Part shown: piece by piece, positions 55,361 through 63,731 of the stretch | How positions within the stretch are numbered: position 1 is the stretch's first letter | Layout of the letters: every line of letters begins with the position of its first letter | Assembly: GCF_000010345.1 (NCBI RefSeq) | Contig: NC_009663.1 | Coordinates: 744,001 to 808,000, forward strand | DNA: 64,000 nt | DNA from: Sulfurovum sp. NBC37-1 | Lineage (GTDB): Bacteria > Campylobacterota > Campylobacteria > Campylobacterales > Sulfurovaceae | Reading direction: 5' to 3' | The notes under the pieces: generated by a model | Databases searched by the model: none | What the model saw: the letters and a program-made list of their open reading frames with translations, nothing else | Told to the model about the DNA's origin: nothing | Translations under genes and position numbers: made by a program

Positions 55361-55526
55361 ACTCCTCCTTGCTGATTTCACCTTTGGCATATCTTGATTC
55401 CAGTATATCCAGGCTGCTGCTTCTTTTTTCATTTGCAAACAGGCTGTAGAAGAAAAACAGTATGGTTAGCAGGAGGAGTAGTGGAATAATACCGATACCT
55501 CCTATTGTCCAGCAATCGAACCACAT
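55332..55526 (-). CDS. Small SHOCT-domain membrane protein
   Basis: A 64-aa protein: one TM helix (GIIPLLLLLTILFFFYSLF) and a C-terminal SHOCT motif (LESRYAKGEISKEEYVDIK). SHOCT is a short oligomerisation domain. ATG 55526 fits the AGGATGG ribosome site best; 55538 is an alternative overlapping the cytochrome gene. It is common next to copper and cytochrome genes, role unknown. Confidence 0.68.
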   Translation of the reverse strand: MWFDCWTIGGIGIIPLLLLLTILFFFYSLFANEKRSSSLDILESRYAKGEISKEEYVDIKKDIT

Positions 55527-55528
55527 GA

Positions 55529-55921
55529 CTACCACCATCCTTTTTTATTATTCATGGAGGAACCGCATTTCCCCTGTCCACATTTCATATTTTGTGCTTG
55601 TGAGAGGACCCATGTTGCCAATGTATCCAGCTCTTTGTCGCTAAGATGTGAGAAGGATGGCATTCTCGTATCGGAAAACATCGGGTACTTGCCATGACTT
55701 CCGTTCTTAATACTGTTTTTTAGTGTGGCCTTTGCAGTGTTGGTATTAATTCTTGAGTTTCTCCATGCAATACCTGCAAAAGGGGGTGCATCTTTCATGC
55801 CCATGATGTTGTGGCATGACATACATTTGTTTTTTTCTATAAGTGTTTGTGCTGGATCTCCTGCAAATACCGAGGTTGCTATCATAGCTGTAAGACCGAA
55901 TGTAACTATAACTTTTTTCAT
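55529..55921 (-). CDS. Monohaem cytochrome c with KCGxGKCG tail
   Basis: A 130-aa periplasmic cytochrome: signal peptide, haem site NKCMSCHNIMGM, sixth-ligand Met probably in TRMPSFSHLSDKEL. The C-terminus adds QNMKCGQGKCGSSMN, a Cys-Gly-Lys tail like that of the neighbouring peptide (54962). A cytochrome carrying such a tail suggests that metal binding and electron transfer are linked. First gene of the ATPase cluster, divergent from nothing nearby. Confidence 0.8.
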   Translation of the reverse strand: MKKVIVTFGLTAMIATSVFAGDPAQTLIEKNKCMSCHNIMGMKDAPPFAGIAWRNSRINTNTAKATLKNSIKNGSHGKYPMFSDTRMPSFSHLSDKELDTLATWVLSQAQNMKCGQGKCGSSMNNKKGWW

Positions 55922-56057
55922 TTTGAATCCTTTTTCTTTTTAGATATAACAATTATAGTCAAAGAGCGTTAGTAAAGTGTGAGTGAACATCTGCATTATG
56001 ATCTATCTTCTTAGAAGAGAGAGGTAGACAAAGTAAGTACTCTCGTTCATGGATCAC

Positions 56058-57272
56058 TTATGATGAACAGCATGAACCGCCACTGCAACTCTCTTTTTTC
56101 GTAAAGTAGGGTTTGAGTAGGAAGTATAGTACCAGTCCCCACAGTACGATGGAACTGAGTGTTGCGATGATGCCCCCGTGTTCATCCATATGTATGAGTG
56201 ATGTCGGATCGATCTGTGATGCATCAAAGATGGCATCGAGTCCAAGACCGAAAAGGATACTCCCTATCACGATCGTTCCCAGGTAAATAGCCAGTGACCT
56301 GTTGCCAAGCATCTTTTTTACCACCCCGATGGTCACCGTATTGGTTGCAGGACCTGCTGAGAGAAAAACGAAAGCCGCTCCGGCACTCACGCCGCTGAGC
56401 ATCAGCCCGGCAGCGATGGGAAGTGACGCCGTGGCGCAGACATACATCGGTACGGCAATGACAATGACGATGAGGTAGCTTAGCCAGTTGTAGGTTTTGA
56501 GTATTTCACTTAGGTTGTCCGGGATCGCCACGGTGATGAGCGCACCGATGATGAGACCCCAGAATAGTGGCTTGGCGATATCTCCGAGCAGTGTAATGAA
56601 AGCGTACTTCATGGCGGAGATAAAAGAAAACTTTCTTTTATTAAGTGAAGCGTTTTGATTTGCATCACTTTGCAATGCTTCTGTTTTAAAGGAGAACGTT
56701 GGTGAGGGTGTAAATGTTTCTGAAGTAGTAGTTCCAGTCATTTTGAATGTAGGAGTACGCGTAGGGTGCTGTGCCCCCACAGCACCATTGAAGTTGGCAT
56801 TCAAAGGTTTGTCTGTCTTCACCGCTATATCTTTAGCTCTATCGCTATCAACAGTTTCTTCGTCTTTATCAAATATATTCGTGAGTATCCCCGCTGCCGT
56901 GGCAATGACCATGGAGGTGACAACGCGGTAGATCGTGAAGATCCATCCGAATATACCGTAAGTCGCCAGAATGGAATCAACCCCGGTAATGGGTGTTGAG
57001 ATGAGAAAAGAGAGTGTCGCACCTTTGCTCGCCCCTGACTTTTTGATGGAAGTTGCCAGGGGTATGACCCCGCAGGAACAGACGGGCAGGGGGATGCCGA
57101 AAAGGGTGGATTTGACCACTGAAGTGATATTGTCGTTGCCAAGGTGCTTTGTTACGATACTGTCGGGTACGATCTCGTGCAGGATGCCTGCAAAGATCAG
57201 ACCAAATAAAATATAGGGAGCCATGGCAAGGCTCAGCTGCCAGAGTGCTTCCAAAAAATGTGTAATTTCCAT
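56058..57272 (-). CDS. SO_0444-family Cu/Zn efflux permease
   Basis: A 404-aa inner-membrane permease of the DUF318/YraQ type. Hallmarks: FGIPLPVCSCGVIPLATSIKK and the second-half ASLPIAAGLMLSGVSAGAA. A polar insert of about 80 residues (160-240) lies between the two halves. The C-terminus ends SCSGGSCCSS, a Cys cluster for metal. The divergently transcribed ArsR gene probably represses it through the operator at 57300. Confidence 0.85.
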   Translation of the reverse strand: MEITHFLEALWQLSLAMAPYILFGLIFAGILHEIVPDSIVTKHLGNDNITSVVKSTLFGIPLPVCSCGVIPLATSIKKSGASKGATLSFLISTPITGVDSILATYGIFGWIFTIYRVVTSMVIATAAGILTNIFDKDEETVDSDRAKDIAVKTDKPLNANFNGAVGAQHPTRTPTFKMTGTTTSETFTPSPTFSFKTEALQSDANQNASLNKRKFSFISAMKYAFITLLGDIAKPLFWGLIIGALITVAIPDNLSEILKTYNWLSYLIVIVIAVPMYVCATASLPIAAGLMLSGVSAGAAFVFLSAGPATNTVTIGVVKKMLGNRSLAIYLGTIVIGSILFGLGLDAIFDASQIDPTSLIHMDEHGGIIATLSSIVLWGLVLYFLLKPYFTKKESCSGGSCCSS

Positions 57273-57299
57273 ACTGTAAACCTTTTTATGTTATTATTC

Positions 57300-57319
57300 A
57301 TATAACGATATTGTTATAT
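57300..57319. promoter_or_regulatory. Palindromic ArsR-type operator
   Basis: ATATAACGATATTGTTATAT pairs at 9 of 10 positions. It lies between the divergent permease and arsR genes, 28 bp from the permease start and 36 bp from the arsR start, the usual place for an ArsR/SmtB operator. Confidence 0.6.
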
Positions 57320-57354
57320 ATTAGAACTTCGAAAGAGATTAAGGATAACCTTAA

Positions 57355-57696
57355 ATGAAACAACTCATTCAAATCGCCAAGGTTTTTTCAGACGAAAACC
57401 GTGTCAGGATCATTGCTCTGCTTATGAGGGACGGGCCGATCTGTGTCTGTGAGATATGTGATACGCTGCAGCTTTTGCAGCCTCTGGTCTCGCGCCATCT
57501 GCGTCAAATAAAGGCAGCCGGGTTGATAGTGTCAGAAAAAAAAGGCAAATGGATGGTCTATTCGCTTGCAGAGGAGAGCGGGGAGCTTTCCTGCTGGTTC
57601 GATGCAGTCAGAAAGATCGTTCCATCCTTGCCTGCTTTAGTCGTGTGCAGCCGATACGCCAAAGAGACAGAGAAACTACACTTACTTAAAGAATAA
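57355..57696 (+). CDS. ArsR/SmtB-family metal-responsive repressor
   Basis: A 113-aa winged-helix repressor. The recognition region holds ICVCEICDTLQLLQPLVSRHL; the CVCEIC Cys in helix alpha-3 are the typical As/Cd/Zn sensing site. It probably represses the divergent SO_0444 permease and itself, and releases DNA on metal binding. The 3' end overlaps the convergent kinase gene by 15 bp. Confidence 0.87.
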   Translation: MKQLIQIAKVFSDENRVRIIALLMRDGPICVCEICDTLQLLQPLVSRHLRQIKAAGLIVSEKKGKWMVYSLAEESGELSCWFDAVRKIVPSLPALVVCSRYAKETEKLHLLKE

Positions 57697-58830
57697 CCTA
57701 AACTCCGTACCGACATCGACCTTGGAGTCCAGTTCTATCTGGATGCCGTACTGGTTGCAGATGCTCTTGACGATGTTCAAACCTACCCCGAAACCGCCGG
57801 AATATTCGGTACCGCGTTTGAATTTTTCAAAGATCTCTTTTTGCTGGTCCGCTTCGATGCCGATGCCTTCATCGATGATCTTCAGTGTTCTCTCTTTCAG
57901 AATGATCGTGATGGTCGATCTGGGGGATGAGTATTTGATGGCATTGCCAATAAGGTTGCCTAAAAGCAGGGTCAGCTGTGATTTTGGAATGACGCATTTC
58001 ATCTCCTGGGCTTCTACCTTGAAAGTGATGCGTTTGATCTCGGCCAGAGGAGTGTAGTAGGCGACACTCTCTTCCAGGACCTCTTTGATATCGAGCGGCT
58101 CGGCTATCTCCTGTTTGTCACTGAAGTTCAGATAGGTCAAAGAACGGTAGATGTCATAGAGCTGTTTGGTACTGATGGAGATATTGTTGAGCATTTTTGG
58201 GGAACAGCCGCCCGCTTTCAGTGCCTGGTCGGCTGACATTGTCAGTGAAGTGATGGGGGTGTTGAGTTCATGGGTGACATCGTTGATGAAACGTTCTATC
58301 TGCGTGACACGCTCATGCACCGGTTTCATGAAGAGTTTGGAGAGCATCCATGCAATGGCCATGACTATCAGCAGAACGATCCCCACTACCAGCAGGACAG
58401 AATCTTTCAGTCTGTGGAGTTGCCCTTTGAGTGTATCGGACTGGACGACTACATAGGAAATATTCATATGTTCACGTGGTGCATCGGAGATGAGTATTTG
58501 GTAGTCATCGACCGTGAAATAGCTTGGTTTTATCTTTATGTTTGGGTTGACAAGCTTTCCTTCAACTACGTTACCCTTGGTATCGATAAGCGCCATCGTG
58601 ACATCTTTGGGAACTATTGTCTTTTTTGTGGATGTACCATGCATATGCGCCATGATGAGCTCCCCTGCCTTCTTGTCGGCAAGGTGTTCGAGTTTGTAGT
58701 GTGTTTCGTTTTCCAGTGCATGTTTCTGTGCCGTGTAGTACCAGAAGCCTATCATGGAAATGAACAGAAAAGAGGAGACGATATAAAGCCCCAGGAAGGA
58801 ATAAAAGGACTTTTTTTCCAGATCATTCAT
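57682..58830 (-). CDS. Sensor histidine kinase, CopA cluster
   Basis: A 382-aa two-TM kinase with intact core: H-box VTHELNTPITSL, NLIGNAIKYS, DEGIGIEAD and GGFGVGLNIV. Periplasmic sensor about residues 35-130 with few Cys and a HMHG stretch. Overlaps its regulator by 8 bp and follows the copper ATPase, so it is probably a copper sensor of CusS/CopS type. Confidence 0.87.
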   Translation of the reverse strand: MNDLEKKSFYSFLGLYIVSSFLFISMIGFWYYTAQKHALENETHYKLEHLADKKAGELIMAHMHGTSTKKTIVPKDVTMALIDTKGNVVEGKLVNPNIKIKPSYFTVDDYQILISDAPREHMNISYVVVQSDTLKGQLHRLKDSVLLVVGIVLLIVMAIAWMLSKLFMKPVHERVTQIERFINDVTHELNTPITSLTMSADQALKAGGCSPKMLNNISISTKQLYDIYRSLTYLNFSDKQEIAEPLDIKEVLEESVAYYTPLAEIKRITFKVEAQEMKCVIPKSQLTLLLGNLIGNAIKYSSPRSTITIILKERTLKIIDEGIGIEADQQKEIFEKFKRGTEYSGGFGVGLNIVKSICNQYGIQIELDSKVDVGTEFRLFFK

Positions 58831-59476
58831 ACCGGTAGCCCAATCCTCTTTGTGTCACGATCTTGTCGGCACCTATGACCTCCCGCAGGTTCCGTATGTA
58901 GGAACGCAGTGTGGCATCACTGGGTAGGGCATCGAACTCCCAGATATTCTGTATCAGTTCTTCTTGCGATATGAGCCTCTGGGGATGGGCGATGAAGTAT
59001 TCCAGTATCTCGCATTCCTTGGGTCGTAGTGGCATTTCGTTCGTTCCGTCACTGACCAGCTGTTTTTTGGGGTAATAGGTCAGTTTGTCACTGAGTTTGA
59101 CAGGGGCATCCTGCTCTATGTGAAAGAGTATTTTGCTCTTTTCTATACGCAGTCTCAGCTCTTCAAGCTCAAAAGGTTTGCGTATGTAGTCATGTGCCCC
59201 GACATCGAAACTCTCTTTGAGATGTTTTGTGTCCTCATAGGCGGTAATGATAATGGCGGGTGTGGTATCGTTGAAAGATCTGAGTTCTTCAAGCAGTTCG
59301 ATACCGCTTTTTCCCGGGACATTGATGTCGAATATAAAAAGGTCGTACGACTCTTCATCAATGAACTCCTGCGCCTCTGCCGAATCGAATGCCCTGTGGG
59401 TCGTATAGTATTGTTGAAGATAGTCCGTAACGATGTCTCCAAGTACCGGATCATCCTCCATAAGTAGTATTTTCAT
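58823..59476 (-). CDS. OmpR-family response regulator, CopA cluster
   Basis: A 217-aa regulator: phospho-Asp in FIFDINVPGKSG, Lys in YIRKPFELEE, winged helix ending ATLRSYIRNLREVIG and RGLGYRYE. It lies 42 bp after copA. The TGCAC arrays before copA and the tandem repeat-protein genes are the best candidate sites for it. Confidence 0.89.
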   Translation of the reverse strand: MKILLMEDDPVLGDIVTDYLQQYYTTHRAFDSAEAQEFIDEESYDLFIFDINVPGKSGIELLEELRSFNDTTPAIIITAYEDTKHLKESFDVGAHDYIRKPFELEELRLRIEKSKILFHIEQDAPVKLSDKLTYYPKKQLVSDGTNEMPLRPKECEILEYFIAHPQRLISQEELIQNIWEFDALPSDATLRSYIRNLREVIGADKIVTQRGLGYRYE

Positions 59477-59518
59477 CTCTCTTTTCCTTTGTATGTTGTA
59501 ATTTTACTATAAAGTATC

Positions 59519-61894
59519 CTACAGTTTCACATTTTTCAGACGCAGCGAATTGCTGATGACCGAAACCGATGAAAAACTCATGGCTGCTGCCGCGATCACC
59601 GGCGAGAGTAAAATCCCAAAGAACGGGTAGAGTACACCTGCTGCTACCGGTACTCCCAGAGAATTATAGATAAAGGCAAAGAAAAGGTTCTGCCGTATAT
59701 TCTTCATCGTAGAACGGCTGAGCCTGATAGCTCTGACGATACCGGTCAGATCTCCTTTGACAAGCGTCACGCCTGCACTCTCCATTGCCACATCCGTACC
59801 TGTACCCATGGCAATACCCACATGTGCCTGGGCAAGGGCAGGGGCATCGTTGACCCCGTCGCCGGCCATGGCAACATGCCTGCCTTCTTTCTGAAGTGCT
59901 TGTACGACTTTTGACTTCTCTTCGGGAGAGACTTCTGCCTGTACTCTGTCTATATGCAGCCTGGCAGCGACCGCTTTTGCCGTGGTTTCATTGTCTCCGG
60001 TGAGCATGACGATCTCGATACCCTCTTCATGAAGTGCCTCTATCGCTTCAGCCGTACTCTCTTTGATCGGATCCATGACACCTATGATACCGGCGGCTTT
60101 GTTGTCAAGCGCTATGAGCATCACTGTCTGTCCTTCTTCCCGGTACTGCTCGGACAAAGCGGGAAGTTCTCCTGCATCGATGCCGAGACTTTCAAAGAGT
60201 TTGTCATTGCCTATGGCAACCTTCAGACCGTCCACTTCACCCGTTACACCTTCTCCGGTGATAGAATTGAAGTTGTCTGTTTTGCCGAGTTTCAAGCCTC
60301 TGGCTTCGGTACCCTCGACGATCGCTTCGGCCAAGGGATGTTCACTCGATCTCTCCAGTGTGGCAACGGCCCTTAGTAGTGTTTCTTCATCGACCCCTTC
60401 TAGTACTTCGACCGTGACCAGTTTTGGTGCACCCTCAGTAAGGGTACCAGTCTTGTCAACCACCAGTGTATCTACCTTTTCAAGGATCTCCAGTGCTTCC
60501 GCATTTTTGATGAGTACACCCATAGAAGCACCTTTCCCCGTACCGACCATAATGGAGACCGGCGTTGCCAGACCAAGGGCACAGGGGCAGGCGATGATAA
60601 GCACTGCTACCGCAGAGACGACGGCATAGGCCAGACGGGGTTCCGGCCCCCAGAAGTACCATCCGATGAAAGCGAGTATCGCTACGATCACTACGATGGG
60701 TACAAAGTAGCTCGAGACGACATCTGCAAGTTTCTGGATAGGCGCACGTGAGCGCTGTGCCTGAGCTACCATGTTCACTATCTGTGAGAGTAGGGTATCG
60801 GCTCCGACCTTCTGTGCTTCTATCAGCAGGGAACCGGTCGCATTGACCGTGGCACCTATGACCGTATCTCCCGCTTTTTTGGGTACCGCGACAGGTTCTC
60901 CCGTAACCATCGACTCATCGATATTGCTTTCTCCCTCAGTCACGACACCGTCCACCGGTATTTTGTCACCCGGACGGATACGCAGAATGTCTCCCACTTT
61001 GACCTCTTCAAGTGGTATATCCTCTTCGCTGCCGTCCTCTCTGATGATACGTGCCGTATTAGGTGCGAGTCCGAGTAGTGCCTGTATGGCAGTGTTGGTC
61101 TGTGAACGGGCACGCAATTCAAGCACCTGCCCCAGAAGCACCAGTGCCACAATGACCGCTGCCGCTTCAAAATAGACATGGACCAGTTCGCCTTCAAACT
61201 GCATTTTGGGCGGAAAGACATGGGGGAAAAGAAGTGCGACCATACTGTAGAGCCATGCCGCACCCACACCCAGGGCTATCAGGGTGAACATATTGAGGTT
61301 CCAGGTCTTGACTGACTGGTAGCCCCTGACAAAGAAAGGCCATCCGCCCCAAAGTACCACTGGTGTTGCCAGTGCGAACTCAATCCACTGCACCATGCGC
61401 ATAGAGAGCCAGGAGGGTATCAGGTCAGGAGCAAGGTCGGCCACCATTGCCAATATAAATACCGGCAACGCCAGAAGGGTACTCACCTTGAACCGGCGTG
61501 TCATATCGATCAGCTCTTCGTTCTCCGCTTCCTCTGCCTGTACTACCACAGGTTCAAGCGCCATACCGCAAATAGGACAGTTCCCCGGACCCTCCTGCCG
61601 GATCTTGGGGTGCATAGGACAGGTATAGACGGCATGAGGATCATTCTCTTTGTTTCCCATAGTGCCATGATCATGCTGGTGATGTTCATGAGGATGTTCT
61701 TCTGTAAAAAGAGGCCGGCAGGTGGCACATTCGGCATCTTCCTCTGTATGTATATAGTTCTGAGGGTCAGCATCGAACTTATGCTGACAGCTCTCGGAAC
61801 AGAAATAGTAGGTTGTTCCTTCATAGTTTATGTGGAATTCGGAATCGCTAGTGACATCCATTCCGCAAATTGGATCTTTTATATTTGTTTTCAT
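59519..61894 (-). CDS. copA: Copper-translocating P1B ATPase with YHS and CPMHP-type N-terminal domains
   Basis: A 791-aa Cu(I)-export ATPase. Domains in order: YHS ([19 protein letters not shown]; residues ~7-45), His-rich linker ([11 protein letters not shown]), heavy-metal binding [13 protein letters not shown] (about 85-110), then eight TM segments. TM6 has [11 protein letters not shown] (CPC), phosphorylation site [13 protein letters not shown] and [10 protein letters not shown]. The usual CxxC HMA domain is absent. ATG 61894 follows AAAGGA. Exports copper from the cytoplasm; probably forms an operon with the regulator and kinase downstream. Confidence 0.93.
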   Translation of the reverse strand: MKTNIKDPICGMDVTSDSEFHINYEGTTYYFCSESCQHKFDADPQNYIHTEEDAECATCRPLFTEEHPHEHHQHDHGTMGNKENDPHAVYTCPMHPKIRQEGPGNCPICGMALEPVVVQAEEAENEELIDMTRRFKVSTLLALPVFILAMVADLAPDLIPSWLSMRMVQWIEFALATPVVLWGGWPFFVRGYQSVKTWNLNMFTLIALGVGAAWLYSMVALLFPHVFPPKMQFEGELVHVYFEAAAVIVALVLLGQVLELRARSQTNTAIQALLGLAPNTARIIREDGSEEDIPLEEVKVGDILRIRPGDKIPVDGVVTEGESNIDESMVTGEPVAVPKKAGDTVIGATVNATGSLLIEAQKVGADTLLSQIVNMVAQAQRSRAPIQKLADVVSSYFVPIVVIVAILAFIGWYFWGPEPRLAYAVVSAVAVLIIACPCALGLATPVSIMVGTGKGASMGVLIKNAEALEILEKVDTLVVDKTGTLTEGAPKLVTVEVLEGVDEETLLRAVATLERSSEHPLAEAIVEGTEARGLKLGKTDNFNSITGEGVTGEVDGLKVAIGNDKLFESLGIDAGELPALSEQYREEGQTVMLIALDNKAAGIIGVMDPIKESTAEAIEALHEEGIEIVMLTGDNETTAKAVAARLHIDRVQAEVSPEEKSKVVQALQKEGRHVAMAGDGVNDAPALAQAHVGIAMGTGTDVAMESAGVTLVKGDLTGIVRAIRLSRSTMKNIRQNLFFAFIYNSLGVPVAAGVLYPFFGILLSPVIAAAAMSFSSVSVISNSLRLKNVKL

Positions 61895-61931
61895 GGTGGA
61901 TCCTTTCGGGTTAAATCTTATAACGATTATA

Positions 61932-61957
61932 GTGCGATAATGTGCATAGAGTGTGTA
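61932..61957 (-). promoter_or_regulatory. TGCAC-type repeats upstream of copA
   Basis: GTGCG (61932), GTGCA (61942) and GTGTA (61953) on the plus strand, spaced 10 and 11 bp, begin 38 bp before the copA start. Same motif as at 49058, 62519 and 63604. Confidence 0.5.
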
Positions 61958-62073
61958 TGGTGAAAGGGATTTATTAGAGGCGTCCATGTGGTAATGGAGT
62001 GGGAAAAACGGTAGTCCGATAGTATCAAACTGCCTAACAAGGAGGGTATTTAGTGGGTGGTGTAATATAAAAT

Positions 62074-62102
62074 GGCCACGGAAGATTCTAAAAACCGTGA
62101 CT
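62074..62102 (-). terminator. Stem-loop after the 62117 gene
   Basis: On the minus strand TCACGG pairs with CCGTGG around a 15-nt segment, followed by CCATTTTAT. It begins 15 nt past the stop. Weak candidate. Confidence 0.3.
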
Positions 62103-62116
62103 ATTGTTTAGTTTTA

Positions 62117-62452
62117 TTATTTACCGGTATTGCATTTACCCATAGCTTTCATATTTTTCATATTGCCTTCTGAACTGCCTGGTTCTGTAGCCAATTTGTT
62201 TGCATGTTCAAGCTCAAGTTCCGCTTTGGTTGGCTTTTTTGCCGGCTTTGTTGACTTGGTTTTCATTTTACCGCTCTGTCCGGCATTACATTTACCGGCA
62301 GCTTTCATTTTTGACATATCTTTGTCGCTGCTTTCAATACCTGATGCTGTTTTATTCGCATGCTCCAACTCTACCGCTGCTTTATTTTCTGCCTGAGCAA
62401 AACCAAATCCCAATCCGAGTGCAAGAATGCTTGCTACAACTACTTTTTTCAT
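62117..62452 (-). CDS. Secreted repeat protein (ELEHANK/GKCN), copy A
   Basis: A 111-aa protein: signal peptide (KKVVVASILALGLGFGFAQA), then two internal repeats of about 40 residues: VELEHANKTA...MSKMKAAGKCN and LELEHANKLA...MKNMKAMGKCN, joined by a Lys-rich stretch. Each repeat has one Cys, His and several Met, all possible Cu(I) ligands. Near-identical to copy B (62933). The four TGCAC boxes upstream suggest metal-induced expression. Function unknown. Confidence 0.72.
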   Translation of the reverse strand: MKKVVVASILALGLGFGFAQAENKAAVELEHANKTASGIESSDKDMSKMKAAGKCNAGQSGKMKTKSTKPAKKPTKAELELEHANKLATEPGSSEGNMKNMKAMGKCNTGK

Positions 62453-62518
62453 GTTGTGTCCTTTAAAGTGTTTTTCAGAGGTTTTACTCTCTGTACATCC
62501 GCATTATAAAAGAACAGT

Positions 62519-62556
62519 GTGCATGGAGTGTGCATAATGCCTGCACATTTCGTGCA
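62519..62556 (-). promoter_or_regulatory. Four TGCAC boxes, exact 11-bp period
   Basis: Plus-strand pentamers GTGCA, GTGCA, CTGCA, GTGCA start at 62519, 62530, 62541 and 62552. On the gene's strand this reads TGCAC-N6 repeated four times. It lies 67 bp before the copy A start. Confidence 0.65.
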
Positions 62557-62559
62557 CAT

Positions 62560-62829
62560 TCAGTCAATCTCTTTTGCAGGTTTCAATTTATTGTACCAGG
62601 CATATAAGAGAACTAAAACCGTGAAGCAGACCAAATAGTGTATGTTATTACTCACCCAACGAATAATCTGAACTTTTGAGAGACCGAGAAGAGGCAAGAT
62701 GTGAACTGAGAAATGTGAAAAGCTATCCGTAGGTAACTTGAGCATTGAGTAAGAAGGTGTCAACCAGGAAAATGAGGATGCTACGTACTGGAACGGCCCA
62801 ATACTACTAAAACAAGTGTAATGCAACAT
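62560..62829 (-). CDS. Doubtful small membrane protein
   Basis: An 89-codon frame between the two tandem repeat-protein units. It has one clear hydrophobic helix (IHYLVCFTVLVLLYAWY) and a charged end (NKLKPAKEID). No ribosome site is convincing and no family is recognised. It may be a remnant of a larger membrane protein or chance. Confidence 0.22.
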   Translation of the reverse strand: MLHYTCFSSIGPFQYVASSFSWLTPSYSMLKLPTDSFSHFSVHILPLLGLSKVQIIRWVSNNIHYLVCFTVLVLLYAWYNKLKPAKEID

Positions 62830-62932
62830 AAAGATGTTGCGATCATTGCTCCAATAGTTTTATTTGATGGAATATGTTTAGAGAAGACAACCTTAGATCA
62901 GGCTGCCTTTAGGAGGAGATTACTGGAGAAAA

Positions 62933-63268
62933 TTATTTACCGGTATTGCATTTACCCATAGCTTTCATATTTTTCATATTGCCTTCTGAACTGCCTGGTT
63001 CTGTAGCCAATTTGTTTGCATGTTCAAGCTCCAACTCAGCTTTTGTCGGTTTTTTTTCCGATTTTTCCATTTTTGATTTCATTTTTCCGCTTTGGTCAGC
63101 ATTACACTTTCCGGCAGCTTTCATTTTAGACATATCACCTGCAAAACTGTCAGGTCCTGTAGCTGTTTTATTCGCATGTTCCAACTCTACCGCTGCTTTA
63201 TTTTCTGCCTGAGCAAAACCAAATCCCAATCCGAGTGCAAGAATGCTTGCTACAACTACTTTTTTCAT
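62933..63268 (-). CDS. Secreted repeat protein (ELEHANK/GKCN), copy B
   Basis: A 111-aa tandem paralogue of copy A; signal peptide and last ~40 residues are identical, the middle differs (TGPDSFAGDMSKMK, KMEKSEKKPTK). ATG 63268 is the natural start. Its upstream region also matches copy A, but a 268-bp structured repeat (63292-63559) has been inserted between the start and the TGCAC boxes, moving them from 67 to 336 bp away. Confidence 0.72.
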   Translation of the reverse strand: MKKVVVASILALGLGFGFAQAENKAAVELEHANKTATGPDSFAGDMSKMKAAGKCNADQSGKMKSKMEKSEKKPTKAELELEHANKLATEPGSSEGNMKNMKAMGKCNTGK

Positions 63269-63291
63269 GTTGTGTCCTTTAAAGTTTTTAT

Positions 63292-63559
63292 AGGGCGACT
63301 CTGACAATAGACGGTATCCACAACATCTCCAGCTTTTGTTCATACAAGGCACTCTTTTGAAGGCCTGGCTGGAGCCAAGTCGAAAAAGAGTAACGCAGTA
63401 TGGGCGAAAGCTGGTGATGCCCGAAGGGTGGGCTTTACAAATGCAATCTTGCACAAGATATTCACTTCGTCTTGACTACGGCCAGGACTTGAGAATCTCT
63501 TGCACAATTTCACATCTGTAAAGCCCATTGTGGAAACCGTCTATTGTTAGAGGCGCCCT
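63292..63559. repeat. 268-bp element with 32-bp terminal inverted repeats and two internal hairpins
   Basis: Terminal inverted repeats 63292-63323 and 63528-63559 match at 29 of 32 positions (AGGGCG-CTCT-ACAATAGACGGT-TCCACAA). Between them are two long hairpins: arms 63329-63358/63383-63414 and 63429-63460/63496-63527. The element can thus fold as a three-way junction. It carries no gene and interrupts a unit whose uninterrupted version is at 62453-62520. A relic is at 22555-22629. Confidence 0.72.
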
Positions 63560-63603
63560 CCAGAGGTTTCACTCTCTGTACATCCGCATTATAAGAGAAC
63601 AGT

Positions 63604-63641
63604 GTGTATGGAGTGTGCATATTGTCTGCACATTTCGTGCA
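63604..63641 (-). promoter_or_regulatory. Four TGCAC-type boxes, exact 11-bp period (second copy)
   Basis: GTGTA, GTGCA, CTGCA and GTGCA start at 63604, 63615, 63626 and 63637. This is the duplicated counterpart of 62519-62556. It also lies 90 bp before the divergent multicopper oxidase gene at 63732 and could serve that gene. Confidence 0.6.
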
Positions 63642-63731
63642 CATAAAATAATTAAGATTCATTCTTACATGTGGGCGTGATTTATTATTCTAAGTGCCCA
63701 GATTATAAAAACAAAACAAGGACAAAGTATG

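Noticed and set aside
62519-62556. Considered as an origin-type iteron cluster
   Set aside because: Only four short boxes, duplicated with a gene, and similar arrays stand before other metal genes; a regulator site explains them better.
63336-63521. Open frame inside the 268-bp structured repeat
   Set aside because: It follows the hairpin arms, has no start signal, and the relic at 22.6 kb does not keep a frame.
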